Assembly: GCA_023411795.1 (NCBI GenBank)
Contig: JAEYOK010000010.1
Span: forward strand, 124,001 to 188,000
DNA from: Bacillota bacterium
GTDB taxonomy: Bacteria > Bacillota > Clostridia > DSM-8532
Direction: 5' to 3'
Length of the DNA: 64,000 bases
The notes under the pieces were generated by a model. The model had not been told where the DNA came from, searched no databases, and saw nothing but the letters and a program-made list of their open reading frames with translations. A program made the translations under genes and the position numbers. Positions 45,830 to 54,254 of this stretch are shown here, one piece after another; within the stretch, counting starts at the first letter, position 1; each line of letters begins with the position of its first letter.

Positions 45830-46819
45830 TCATTTATTCCAGCTCATCATTTTTCTGAGCTCTTTACCTACTGTTTCAACTTGGCTTTCCTGCTCCATTC
45901 TTCTTTTTGCATTGAAGAAAGGACGATTTGCCTGATTTTCTAAAATCCAATTGCGGGCAAAGGTTCCGTCCTGGATTTCATGTAGTACCTTCTTCATTTC
46001 TTTGCGGGTATCATCTGTTATAATGCGTTTCCCTGTGACATAATCTCCATATTCGGCTGTGTCCGAAATTGAGTATCTCATAAAGCTGAGACCGCCTTTG
46101 TTTATTAGGTCCACAATAAGCTTCATCTCATGAAGACATTCAAAATATGCACTTTCGGGCTGATAACCGGCTTCGACAAGAGTCTCAAAGCCTGCTTTCA
46201 TCAATTCACAAACGCCACCGCAAAGAACTGCCTGTTCACCAAAGAGGTCCGTTTCTGTTTCTTCCTTAAATGTGGTTTCAAGAATACCAGCTCTTGCTCC
46301 GCCAATGCCTGCAGCATAAGCCAAAGCCAGATCATAAGCATTTCCTGATGCATCCTGGTGAACTGCGATAAGGCAAGGAACACCTCTGCCTTCCTGGAAC
46401 TGGCTTCTTACTGTATGGCCGGGACCCTTAGGAGCTACCATAAACACATTAACATCTGTTGGGGGAACAATCTGTCCAAAATGAATATTAAAACCATGAG
46501 CGAAAACAAGGCTCTTTCCTGCACTCAAATTTGGCTCAATGCTTTCTTTATATAGCTTGGGTTGTTTTTCATCATTTACAAGAATCATGATAACGTCAGC
46601 CTGTTTTGCGGCATCTGCTGCTGTTGCAACACTTAAACCTGCATCTTGAGCGATTTTCCATGATTTACTTCCTTCATAGAGGCCTACTACTACATTTACT
46701 CCGGATTCATGAAGGTTAAGGGCGTGTGCGTGACCCTGGCTTCCGTAACCAATAATCGCAACAGTTTTCCCATTCAATAGATTTAGATTGCAATCCTTTT
46801 CATAAAACATTTTTGCCAT
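45830..46819 (-). CDS. ilvC: Ketol-acid reductoisomerase
   Basis: Isomerises and reduces acetolactate or acetohydroxybutyrate with NADPH. 329 residues, class I (short form). 'VAIIGYGSQGHAHALNLHESG' is the nucleotide-binding loop; 'EETETDLFGEQAVLCGG' carries the Mg-binding acids; 'GGLSFMRYSISDTAEYGDY' is typical. Start set at 46819 by GGAGG 9 nt upstream; a frame from 46837 would overlap ilvN. Follows ilvN by 4 bp. The loop after beta-2 reads 'VGLYEGSKSWKIA', the region that sets NADPH or NADH preference. Confidence 0.98.
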   Translation of the reverse strand: MAKMFYEKDCNLNLLNGKTVAIIGYGSQGHAHALNLHESGVNVVVGLYEGSKSWKIAQDAGLSVATAADAAKQADVIMILVNDEKQPKLYKESIEPNLSAGKSLVFAHGFNIHFGQIVPPTDVNVFMVAPKGPGHTVRSQFQEGRGVPCLIAVHQDASGNAYDLALAYAAGIGGARAGILETTFKEETETDLFGEQAVLCGGVCELMKAGFETLVEAGYQPESAYFECLHEMKLIVDLINKGGLSFMRYSISDTAEYGDYVTGKRIITDDTRKEMKKVLHEIQDGTFARNWILENQANRPFFNAKRRMEQESQVETVGKELRKMMSWNK

Positions 46820-46823
46820 TAGA

Positions 46824-47339
46824 CTATTCCTCCTCATACTTCTTTTGGTTTTTTATTTGCCTGTTTCCTCTTTCAATAGCTGTTAGTCCCGTGCGTACAA
46901 TCTCTGCAATTCCGTAAGAGTCCATCAGGTTGATAAAAGCTTCTATTTTTGATTCATCACCTGTCATTTCGACAGTTAGCGTGTCGTTAGCCACGTCAAC
47001 AATATTAGCTCTGAATATTGATACTATCTCAATAATTGAAGCGCGGGTCTCCATTGTCGATTTTACTTTAATCAAGGCAAGTTCCCTAAGTACCGATTGA
47101 CCGGGACTCAATTCCACTATTTTTATGACATCGATTAGCTTATTAAGCTGCTTTTTGATCTGTTCCAGAATATAGTCATCCCCCCGGACCACTATTGTCA
47201 TACGGGAAACCTTTGGGTCCTCCGTTTCTCCAACCGATAAACTATCAATATTGTAGCCCCTGCGACTGAAAAGTCCGGATACACGACTTAGGACACCAGA
47301 TTGGTTTTCAACCAAGACCGATAGAACATGTCTGTTCAT
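46824..47339 (-). CDS. ilvN: Acetolactate synthase small (regulatory) subunit
   Basis: Regulatory subunit that activates the large subunit and gives valine feedback inhibition. 171 residues with an N-terminal ACT domain: 'LSVLVENQSGVLSRVSGLFSRRGYNIDSLSVG', and a C-terminal ACT-like half. ATG at 47339 with GGAGGG upstream; the ATG at 47351 overlaps that site. It lies between ilvB and ilvC, with only 4 bp to ilvC. Confidence 0.97.
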   Translation of the reverse strand: MNRHVLSVLVENQSGVLSRVSGLFSRRGYNIDSLSVGETEDPKVSRMTIVVRGDDYILEQIKKQLNKLIDVIKIVELSPGQSVLRELALIKVKSTMETRASIIEIVSIFRANIVDVANDTLTVEMTGDESKIEAFINLMDSYGIAEIVRTGLTAIERGNRQIKNQKKYEEE

Positions 47340-47399
47340 ACTACCCTCCATCTAGCCATTATGGCTGCTCCTTGTTTTATTTAACTGAATTAATAGTAA

Positions 47400-49010
47400 T
47401 CACAATGTACTTTCATCTGAGGCAACAACACATTCCACTAAAAATGGCCCTTTGTGCTTTATTGCTTTATCGAATGCATCTTCCAGCATTGAGTTGTCCG
47501 TTACCCTTACTCCGTTTATTCGGTATGCATCACATAGCTTAATGAAATCCGGGTTCTTATCAAGTTCTACTGCCATTAACGCACCATAACAATTATCCTG
47601 AAGTTCACGAACCATACCCAGTCTTGAATTATTAAAAAGTAATATTATAATCCCAAGGTTGTTGGAAGAAATGGTTCCCAGCTCGTATTGACTCATTTGA
47701 AAGCCACCATCTCCCACCACAGCTACAACTTGTCGTTTTGGAGATGCGAACTTCGCTCCCACTGCAGCCGGAAGGCTGTACCCCATGGTGCCTAAACCAC
47801 CCGATGTCAAGAAGCATCTGCCGGTTTTATCCTCAAAGTTTCTGGCAGCCCATATTTGATTCTGTCCCACGTCAGCCACCATAACTGCTTTATCATTAAG
47901 TTTCCTTGACAGTAATTCAATAGCATATTTAGGATTTACCAAATCACTAGCGCTGCGTTGAACATCTTTTTTATATGTTTCAAGTTCCTTTAGCCATTCA
48001 TTAGTATCAAGGGGTTCAGTTTTAGATACCATTTCTGACAGTATATTCTTTGCGTCGCCGACTAAAGGAATATGTGAACCAAGATTCTTCCCTATTTCAG
48101 CCGGGTCAACATCAATATGAATGACCCGAACATTTTCAAGCATTTTGTCACCGAAGCCACCCCACGCTCTATCGGCTATTCTGGCACCTATAAAAATTAA
48201 CAGATCAGATTTGGCCATTGCCCGATTAGCCTGTGGAAAGCCATGGGTCCCGACCATTCCTACATAATATGGGTTACTGGTTGGTATAGCTCCCTTGCCC
48301 ATTAAAGTATGAACAACAGGAATCTTACTTTTATCTACAAAACAATTGAGCTCACCGGCGGCATTTGAAAGGAGTACTCCCCCGCCTGCGACAATCAACG
48401 GCCTTTTGCTCTCACTAATAGCTTTAACTGCTCGCTTAATCTGACCTATATGCCCTCTTACCGTAGGTTTGTATCCCCTGATATCGACAGTTTCCGGATA
48501 GGTGTATTTTTCAAGCTTACCTGCCTGAACATCACTGGGAATGTCAATAAGAACAGGCCCGGGTCTTCCTGTTGAAGCTATATAAAACGCTTCTTTTATA
48601 ATTCTCGGCAAATCATTTGCATTTTTTACTAGATAGCTATGTTTCGTGAAGGATTCAGTCGCCCCAGTGATATCGGCCTCTTGGAACACATCCCGGCCAA
48701 TCATGGCAGATTTAACCTGACCTGTAATAATAACAAGAGGAATTGAATCCATGTAAGCAGTTGCAATACCCGTAATTAGATTAGTGGCTCCGGGACCTGA
48801 TGTTACAATACACACGCCAACCTTACCGGATACTCTTGCATATCCGCTTGCACTATGGGCGGCAGCTTGCTCTTGACGCACCAAGACGTGACGGATTTTT
48901 GATTTCCTTAAAGACTCATATAAATCAATAACCGCAGCACCGGGATATCCGAAAATCGTATCCACATCTTCATTTAGAAGACTCTTAACTATTGCATCTG
49001 ATGCTTTCAC
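47400..49010 (-). CDS. ilvB: Acetolactate synthase large subunit, operon-leading copy
   Basis: ThDP-dependent catalytic subunit, about 536 residues. 'FGYPGAAVIDLYESL', catalytic Glu in 'VRQEQAAAHSASGYARVSG', and the ThDP motif 'VGDGGFQMSQYELGTIS...NN'. First gene after the T-box leader and directly upstream of ilvN, so this is the standard IlvBN pair. The start is GTG: 49019 or 49010. I prefer 49010 because GAAGGTG stands 6 nt before it. It is a paralogue of the large subunit at the far end of the same operon. Confidence 0.95.
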   Translation of the reverse strand: MKASDAIVKSLLNEDVDTIFGYPGAAVIDLYESLRKSKIRHVLVRQEQAAAHSASGYARVSGKVGVCIVTSGPGATNLITGIATAYMDSIPLVIITGQVKSAMIGRDVFQEADITGATESFTKHSYLVKNANDLPRIIKEAFYIASTGRPGPVLIDIPSDVQAGKLEKYTYPETVDIRGYKPTVRGHIGQIKRAVKAISESKRPLIVAGGGVLLSNAAGELNCFVDKSKIPVVHTLMGKGAIPTSNPYYVGMVGTHGFPQANRAMAKSDLLIFIGARIADRAWGGFGDKMLENVRVIHIDVDPAEIGKNLGSHIPLVGDAKNILSEMVSKTEPLDTNEWLKELETYKKDVQRSASDLVNPKYAIELLSRKLNDKAVMVADVGQNQIWAARNFEDKTGRCFLTSGGLGTMGYSLPAAVGAKFASPKRQVVAVVGDGGFQMSQYELGTISSNNLGIIILLFNNSRLGMVRELQDNCYGALMAVELDKNPDFIKLCDAYRINGVRVTDNSMLEDAFDKAIKHKGPFLVECVVASDESTL

Positions 49011-49077
49011 GTCTTTCACCTTCTTTTTTAGTATTAATATACTTATCCTATTACCTTTGCCGAATTATTTTATATGC

Positions 49078-49345
49078 AAAAAACCCTCGTACCGTCGTTT
49101 AATATAACAACAGGGACGAGGGATAAACTCAACGCGTTACCACCCTATTTTATCTTTATTTTACAATAAAGACCTCATTAGGTTCAATCAAACCATCGCC
49201 TGTAACGGGGCTAGCCGTTTCCTCCTACTAATAAATTCGGAAGAACTACTCAGGAGAGATCATTTTCCAAAAACCCTGCCGATTCACACCAACTATCGGC
49301 TCTCTGTGAAGATTTTTTACTGGAAAAATAGCTCCTTCATTGCAT
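49078..49345 (-). promoter_or_regulatory. T-box riboswitch leader of the branched-chain operon
   Basis: Tandem features on the minus strand: stem I region with 'GAGAGCCGATAGTTGGTG', the specifier area 'AATGATCTCTCCTGAG', the T-box sequence AGGGTGGTAACGCG (49133-49146), and a terminator CCCTCGT...ACGAGGG with T6 (49122-49078). Uncharged tRNA would favour antitermination. The specifier may be ATC (Ile) or CTC (Leu); I cannot decide by eye. The leader sits between a strong promoter and ilvB. Confidence 0.92.
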
Positions 49346-49375
49346 TTGTAAGGGGTTATTTAGTTATTGTATAGT

Positions 49376-49405
49376 ATTATATCAGTATGGACAAGTTTGT
49401 GTCAA
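49376..49405 (-). promoter_or_regulatory. SigA promoter of the branched-chain operon
   Basis: Minus strand TTGACA, 18 nt, TATAAT: both boxes match consensus fully. Start of transcription near 49369, about 25 nt before the T-box stem I. Confidence 0.9.
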
Positions 49406-49637
49406 TTATAGGATTTTTACAAAATAAGACTGTACGGGCTGATATTTATATACTATTTACCCATAATTACCTCAATCTTATAAAATACTTAGTATAAAGT
49501 TAATCAAGTTTAGCAGCTATAGCCTGCAGGCACGCCGCCTCTATTAAATCGATATCCGGTCTCTTGACTTTATATGAGATAATAATAATAATATTGTAAT
49601 AATAGATATATCAACATTATTAAGGATTGGTGACTAA

Positions 49638-49985
49638 GTGGCAAATGATTTCTCCATAATAAATATTGAGGAAGGGCGACCCACAGCAGATGTGGCTATT
49701 AAAAGGTTGGCTTCTGAAATAGTTAGAGCGAAGGCTCAAAACATAAAGGTTGTAAAACTAATTCATGGATATGGCTCTTCAGGCGTTGGGGGTATATTAA
49801 AAACTGTTATAAGAAGAGAGCTTGAGCGGATGAAAAAGCGCGGTACTATCAAGCTTTATGTTCCGGGTGAAAACTTTGAGATTTTTAATATAGACGCCAT
49901 CAAGTTGCTTGACAGCAGCAGTTCCATAAAGAATGACAAAGATCTTGGGCGGTACAACAGCGGAATAACCATGGTCCTTTTGTAG
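49638..49985 (+). CDS. Smr-like domain protein
   Basis: 115 residues, GTG start with AAGGA about 11 nt upstream. 'VVKLIHGYGSSGVGGILKTVIRRELERM' resembles the H-G-x-G core of Smr domains (the MutS2 C-terminal nuclease), with preceding 'TADVAIKRLASEIVRAKAQNI' as the first helix. Stand-alone Smr proteins bind or nick nucleic acid; activity here is unproven. Its C-terminal half ('FNIDAIKLLDSSSSIKNDKDLGRYN') is not part of the standard domain. A possible promoter TTGACT with an AT-rich -10 region lies at 49564-49594. Confidence 0.7.
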   Translation: MANDFSIINIEEGRPTADVAIKRLASEIVRAKAQNIKVVKLIHGYGSSGVGGILKTVIRRELERMKKRGTIKLYVPGENFEIFNIDAIKLLDSSSSIKNDKDLGRYNSGITMVLL

Positions 49986-50056
49986 AAAACACATAAATAG
50001 TTTCATATTGTAAAAACTAAAGGTAATCGGCACCTTATCTTAATTTACAAAAACAG

Positions 50057-50086
50057 TTGCAGTGGTGCGTGAACTTGTGGTAAAAT
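50057..50086 (+). promoter_or_regulatory. Promoter of rpmB
   Basis: TTGCAG, 18 nt, TAAAAT (with TGTGG before the -10), 70 bp upstream of the rpmB start codon. Confidence 0.7.
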
Positions 50087-50156
50087 ATTTCTTGCTGTAA
50101 ATAATAGATATTTAACGATATATCATTGATATACGGATTGCAGGGAGGTGTAGCAA

Positions 50157-50345
50157 ATGGCTAAGTGCGAGGTATGCGATAAAGGTCAACATTTTGGTAT
50201 ACAGGTCAGTCACTCTCACAGGAGAAGTAATAAAGTCTGGAAGCCTAATGTAAGGAATGTTAAAGTTGAAGTTGATGGTGTTTCAAAGAGTATGCACATT
50301 TGTGCTAAGTGCCTGCGTTCCAGTAAAATAGCTAAATCTGTTTAA
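50157..50345 (+). CDS. rpmB: 50S ribosomal protein L28
   Basis: 62-residue ribosomal protein. It keeps the zinc-binding type of L28: C-E-V-C near the N terminus (residues 4-7) and C-A-K-C near the C terminus ('HICAKCLRS'). 'GIQVSHSHRRSNKVWKPN' is diagnostic. GGAGGTG ribosome site 8 nt upstream. Single-gene unit with its own promoter and terminator, convergent to spoVM. The zinc form (C+) is usually the default copy; Zur-regulated copies lack these cysteines. Confidence 0.98.
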   Translation: MAKCEVCDKGQHFGIQVSHSHRRSNKVWKPNVRNVKVEVDGVSKSMHICAKCLRSSKIAKSV

Positions 50346-50353
50346 ATTAACAT

Positions 50354-50386
50354 AAAAAATGTGGCAAGCTGATTGCCACATTTTTT
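50354..50386 (+). terminator. Rho-independent terminator of rpmB
   Basis: 14-bp stem AAAAAATGTGGCAA / TTGCCACATTTTTT with a GCTGA loop and T-run. Confidence 0.95.
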
Positions 50387-50397
50387 ATTTTCGTAGT

Positions 50398-50418
50398 AAA
50401 AGAGAACTTGTTCTCTTT
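50398..50418 (-). terminator. Possible terminator of spoVM
   Basis: 9-bp stem AAAGAGAAC / GTTCTCTTT with a two-base centre, 38 bp past the spoVM stop. The T-tract on the minus strand is short. Confidence 0.45.
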
Positions 50419-50455
50419 CAATAAAGGTGGGGCTTTCTACTCCCAGTTCCCCTTG

Positions 50456-50527
50456 CTAGTGGATTCTAAACAAACGCCTGAGTATTCCTCCCAGGAATCC
50501 GGGCATCTTAAGCACTACAATCTTCAT
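50456..50527 (-). CDS. spoVM: Stage V sporulation protein M (23-residue micro-protein)
   Basis: Small gene below usual ORF cut-offs. The product contains 'KMPGFLGGILRRLF', matching the SpoVM core of B. subtilis (KLPKFLGGIVRAML), including the conserved proline before the amphipathic helix. It begins MKIVV and ends RIH. SpoVM marks the convex forespore membrane and anchors SpoIVA so that the spore coat can form. GGAGG lies 8 nt before the ATG. spoVM next to rpmB is also the arrangement in Bacillus. The gene shows that the organism makes endospores. In Bacillus spoVM is under mother-cell SigE; the promoter is not resolved here. Confidence 0.93.
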   Translation of the reverse strand: MKIVVLKMPGFLGGILRRLFRIH

Positions 50528-50617
50528 GTGCAAAACCTCCATGCCAGCACCTGTCATTAAAGTATATTCTCAGAAATCCAAAATTGTTAACGTTTTTAAT
50601 AAATATTTTCAAAAGTC

Positions 50618-51937
50618 TTATTTTTGGACAAGGACATCTATAAATGCCTGTCCGTTCGTGTCAACTATTTGAATTTTTACACCGAGCTTTTCTTCTAGTT
50701 GATCAGCCGAAATATCATCAAGCATTACATCTGTACCGGCTCTGAACATATTTTTACTCAATAACAGCTTTTCACCCAGTTCCTTTCCGGAAAGCTCTCT
50801 AATTAAGTCGCAACCGGTTAAAAGCCCTGTGACTGTAACACCTTTGCCAAAGAACGTGTTTTCAACCTTATAAACAATTATTTTAAGACCTTTAATAGTT
50901 TTTTCTATTAATGAGGTAATCCTTTTAAATTGTTCATAGACTGAAACTCCGGTAGCAATGCTGATGGTCTTTTCTCCAATATTATAATTACCGGCTTTTT
51001 TAAGATCCCTTAAAGCCTCTTCCACTTCATAAGAAAGGGATGTAACCATACCAACGCCATTTTCAATCTGTGGAAAATCTTCATAGGCTTCAATGGGAGG
51101 AAGAGGTCTGCCTGCCATAATATATATTTCATCGGCAAGATAAACAACCCTGCTATCATATTTTTTCAGTAACTTTTCCTGCCAATACTCAATCTGGTCA
51201 ATTAAGTTATTTGCTATTTCTTTATTAAATGGCCTCAGTTGAGTCAAGCCTTCCCTGTATTTTGTAAGACCTACAGGTACTACTGAAATGCTGTAAAGCT
51301 GTGGGCCAAGGTCAGTAAGTTCTGTTATGGTTCTATCAAGCTCCCGACCATCATTTAAGCCGGGGCAAAGTACAATTTGAGTATTTACAACAATACCGGC
51401 AGAAGTAAATCTCTTTACCTTCTCCAGTACATCACCTGCAAAACGATTATTAAGCATCTTTTTTCTGAGCTCAGGGTTGGTGGTGTGTACAGATACGTTC
51501 ACAGGCGACATGTGATAGCGAATTATTCTGTCAATTTCTTCTTCCGAAAGATTCGTCGTTGTTATATAATTTCCAAAAAGAAAGGACAGCCTTGCATCAT
51601 CATCCTTAAAGTATAAAGTCTCTCTCATTCCCTTTGGCAGCTGGTCTATAAAGCAAAAGACACAATTATTCCGGCAGGATTTCTCCTCATCCAGAAGAGA
51701 ATTAGCAAAATCTAAACCCAGATCCTCCGACTCATCCTTCTCAATTTCAAATTGCCAGTTCTCGCCACTCTTCTTCTCTATTTCCAAAACAATTTCTGAA
51801 TCGGCGCAATAGAATCGGTAGTCAAACACGTCTTTAATTTCCTGACCGTTTATGGATAGCACAAAATCACCGGCCTCTATGCCCAGTTCTTGCGCAATAC
51901 TATCATCTTGTATAGACGTTATCTCAATTTTGTGCAT
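50618..51937 (-). CDS. DUF512 PDZ / radical-SAM-like iron-sulfur protein
   Basis: About 439 residues. An N-terminal PDZ-like segment ('AQELGIEAGDFVLSINGQEIKDV') is followed by 'SCRNNCVFCFIDQLPKG' (C-x3-C-x2-C, a radical SAM-type [4Fe-4S] motif) and a C-terminal DUF512 domain ('GKGVTVTGLLTGCDLI', 'MFRAGTDVMLDD'). The family is common in Firmicutes and Cyanobacteria; its reaction is not known. The longest frame starts at 52003 inside a repeat; I place the start at 51937, with GGGAG upstream. Members often precede der or plsY; here rpmF and DUF177 lie upstream. Confidence 0.9.
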   Translation of the reverse strand: MHKIEITSIQDDSIAQELGIEAGDFVLSINGQEIKDVFDYRFYCADSEIVLEIEKKSGENWQFEIEKDESEDLGLDFANSLLDEEKSCRNNCVFCFIDQLPKGMRETLYFKDDDARLSFLFGNYITTTNLSEEEIDRIIRYHMSPVNVSVHTTNPELRKKMLNNRFAGDVLEKVKRFTSAGIVVNTQIVLCPGLNDGRELDRTITELTDLGPQLYSISVVPVGLTKYREGLTQLRPFNKEIANNLIDQIEYWQEKLLKKYDSRVVYLADEIYIMAGRPLPPIEAYEDFPQIENGVGMVTSLSYEVEEALRDLKKAGNYNIGEKTISIATGVSVYEQFKRITSLIEKTIKGLKIIVYKVENTFFGKGVTVTGLLTGCDLIRELSGKELGEKLLLSKNMFRAGTDVMLDDISADQLEEKLGVKIQIVDTNGQAFIDVLVQK

Positions 51938-51950
51938 AATATGCTCCCTT

Positions 51951-51992
51951 TGTGTCAGGGGGACGGTTCTTTTAACACATACCCCTGACACA
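51951..51992. repeat. GGGGACGGTTC-family repeat near the DUF512 gene
   Basis: TGTGTCAGGGG ... CCCCTGACACA form an 11-bp inverted repeat around a GACGGTTCT core. Related to the leuD and mutL copies. It lies just upstream of the DUF512 ribosome site. Confidence 0.75.
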
Positions 51993-52000
51993 TAAAAAAA

Positions 52001-52026
52001 CAATAGCAGCTATTTATAGCTGCTAC
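52001..52026 (-). terminator. Rho-independent terminator of the rpmF operon
   Basis: 10-bp stem TAGCAGCTAT / ATAGCTGCTA; on the minus strand followed by a run of seven T. About 30 bp past the rpmF stop. Confidence 0.8.
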
Positions 52027-52056
52027 TACTTTTTGAGTCGATGGAATGCCCGGAGG

Positions 52057-52245
52057 TTATTTCTTGTTTTCGTCTACCTTCACAACTTCCTTGCCGTCAT
52101 AAGATCCACATTCCTTACAAACCACGTGCGGGAGCTTGAGTGCATGACATTTCTTGCATGCAACAAGATTGGGCGCTGAAAGCTTGTAATGAGTCCTTCT
52201 CTTATTTTTCCTCTGCTTCGACACTTTACTTTTTGGTACCGCCAT
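52057..52245 (-). CDS. rpmF: 50S ribosomal protein L32
   Basis: 62 residues, starting MAVPKSKVSKQRKNKRR, typical of L32, with two C-x2-C motifs ('CKKCHALK', 'CKECGSY') for zinc. Start at 52245 with GGAGG 8 nt upstream. It follows the DUF177 gene in the widely conserved DUF177-rpmF pair and ends at a clear terminator. Confidence 0.98.
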   Translation of the reverse strand: MAVPKSKVSKQRKNKRRTHYKLSAPNLVACKKCHALKLPHVVCKECGSYDGKEVVKVDENKK

Positions 52246-52301
52246 TTGTAACACCTCCGTTCAGTGTTGCATTATCAGCATTCCTGCTGTAATATTGCTA
52301 A

Positions 52302-52820
52302 TTAATCAAAAAAACCTTTTAAAACTTCAAACCTTGAGTCTGCTGAGCTTGTTTCATTACAGCTGCAGCTTTCGCCATGCATTTCGGCTCCACATTCAGG
52401 ACATAGCCCCGGGCAATCATCCCTGCATTTGTGAGCCATAGGAACACTAGTTAATATATAATCAGCTAATATCCTGTCAAGCTCAAGGGTATTACCGCTA
52501 AAGGTAAACCGATCATCTTCAAAGTCTTCTACATTTTCAATGCCTGTTTTAGTCTTCTCAATTATGCCCTCATCAATATTAACGGTAAGCACTCTTTCTA
52601 TCCTTTTGCCACACCTGTCACAAACCGTTTCATAACTGACTTTGGCAAGGCCCTTTAATATCAGCATACCATTATTATTGGTAACAGTTCCGGTAAATTC
52701 GACCGGACTTATAAAGGAAACTGAGCCAAGATTGGTTTCCAAATCCTCCAAAGTATCCTTTTGCTGAATCTCTATAATCCCGCCATTATTCTTTATAATT
52801 GAGGTTATATCAAGCTTCAA
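52302..52820 (-). CDS. DUF177 (YceD-like) protein, 23S rRNA/ribosome-linked
   Basis: About 172 residues. 'VSYETVCDRCGKRIE' and 'CPGLCPECGAEMHGESCSC' are cysteine motifs found in Firmicute DUF177 proteins, probably metal-binding. The family is linked to 23S rRNA accumulation and always lies beside rpmF, as here. The frame opens at GTG 52841, but GGAGG lies 9 nt before a TTG at 52820, which I choose; this start is uncertain. A consensus promoter stands upstream. Confidence 0.88.
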   Translation of the reverse strand: MKLDITSIIKNNGGIIEIQQKDTLEDLETNLGSVSFISPVEFTGTVTNNNGMLILKGLAKVSYETVCDRCGKRIERVLTVNIDEGIIEKTKTGIENVEDFEDDRFTFSGNTLELDRILADYILTSVPMAHKCRDDCPGLCPECGAEMHGESCSCNETSSADSRFEVLKGFFD

Positions 52821-52871
52821 ATCCCTTTCCCTCCTAAGCACGTAATAGCTCCCGGAAGGTCAACATGAAAT

Positions 52872-52900
52872 ATTATACTCACTTGATCTTGCTTTGTCAA
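52872..52900 (-). promoter_or_regulatory. SigA promoter of the DUF177-rpmF unit
   Basis: Minus strand TTGACA, 17 nt, TATAAT; both boxes match consensus. About 50 bp before the start codon. Confidence 0.9.
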
Positions 52901-52921
52901 TCCTTTGCTTTTTAACAGCGA

Positions 52922-54160
52922 TTAATCGTAAAGCGGAAAGCGAGCTGTAAGTTGACCGACTCTTTCTATTATTGCCGTCTTATTGCTTTCGAATCCCCCG
53001 CTTAATGTCATATTTATTAATTCGGCTATCTCCAGCATTTCGTTTTCTTTCATGCCACGAGTTGTGACTGCCGGTGTTCCTATACGAATACCGCTTGTCA
53101 CAAAAGGGCTAAGGGTGTCGAATGGAATACCGTTTTTGTTTACTGTTATCATAACTTCATCAAGCATCAATTGTGCATCTTTACCTGTAATACCCTTATT
53201 GGTGACATCAATCAGCATAAGGTGATTGTCGGTTCCACCTGACACAATATTAAAATCCTTAGCCTTAAGAGCATCGGATAACACCTTGGCATTTTTAGCT
53301 ACCTGCCTCTGATATTCCGTAAATTCAGGTGTAAGTGCTTCCTTAAAACAAACCGCTTTACCTGCAATCACATGCATCAAGGGACCGCCCTGTATACCGG
53401 GGAATACGGAACGGTCTATATCTTTCGCATATTTCTCTTTGCACAGAACCATACCACCTCTTGGTCCCCTTAATGTCTTGTGGGTTGTGGTGGTAACAAA
53501 GTCTGCATACGGCACGGGACTGGGATGTACACCTGCAGCAACAAGTCCGGCTATGTGAGCCATATCTACCATTAGATAGCTTCCAACTTCATCGCATATT
53601 TCACGAAAAGCTTTAAAATCAATGATTCTGGAATACGCACTTGCTCCTGCAATAATCATTTTGGGCTTTACTTCTATTGCTGTCTTTCTTAATGCGTCAT
53701 AATCTATAGTTCCATCAGATTCTTTTACACCATAAGCAATAGGTTTAAAATACTTTCCAGACATATTAAGGGCCATACCATGGCTTAAATGTCCACCATG
53801 AGCCAGATTCATTCCCATATACACATCACCGGGCTGCAATACGGCATAGAAAACAGCCATATTAGCTTGAGCCCCGGAATGAGGCTGTACGTTAACATGT
53901 TCAGCTCCGAAAAGTTCTTTAGCGCGGCTAATAGCAAGGGATTCAACAACATCGACATATTCGCAGCCGCCATAATAACGTTTTCCAGGATATCCCTCTG
54001 CATATTTGTTAGTCAAAGGTGTGCTTACTGCCTCAAGAACTGCCTTACTCACAAAGTTTTCAGATGCAATCAGTTCAATTTTATCTGCTTGTCTGCTTAC
54101 TTCGCTATATATGGCTTGTGCTACTTCTGGGTCAATTCTCTCTATCTCGTTGTATTTCAT
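52922..54160 (-). CDS. glyA: Serine hydroxymethyltransferase
   Basis: PLP enzyme that interconverts serine and glycine with tetrahydrofolate, the main source of one-carbon units. 412 residues. 'IELIASENFVSKAV' near the N terminus, 'NKYAEGYPGKRYYGGCE' and the PLP lysine in 'VTTTTHKTLRGPRGGM' (about residues 222-237). Single-gene unit with a consensus promoter at 54197-54226. I see no riboswitch in the 95-bp leader. Confidence 0.98.
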   Translation of the reverse strand: MKYNEIERIDPEVAQAIYSEVSRQADKIELIASENFVSKAVLEAVSTPLTNKYAEGYPGKRYYGGCEYVDVVESLAISRAKELFGAEHVNVQPHSGAQANMAVFYAVLQPGDVYMGMNLAHGGHLSHGMALNMSGKYFKPIAYGVKESDGTIDYDALRKTAIEVKPKMIIAGASAYSRIIDFKAFREICDEVGSYLMVDMAHIAGLVAAGVHPSPVPYADFVTTTTHKTLRGPRGGMVLCKEKYAKDIDRSVFPGIQGGPLMHVIAGKAVCFKEALTPEFTEYQRQVAKNAKVLSDALKAKDFNIVSGGTDNHLMLIDVTNKGITGKDAQLMLDEVMITVNKNGIPFDTLSPFVTSGIRIGTPAVTTRGMKENEMLEIAELINMTLSGGFESNKTAIIERVGQLTARFPLYD

Positions 54161-54196
54161 ATCTTATTGTTTCCTCCCCCGTCTAGTCATTCATAA

Positions 54197-54226
54197 ATTA
54201 TACGGTTTTATTTAAGTTCGTGTCAA
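54197..54226 (-). promoter_or_regulatory. SigA promoter of glyA
   Basis: Minus strand TTGACA, 18 nt, TATAAT; full consensus in both boxes, about 36 bp before the glyA start codon. Confidence 0.9.
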
Positions 54227-54254
54227 CCGTATAAATATACATAAATATGCATTT

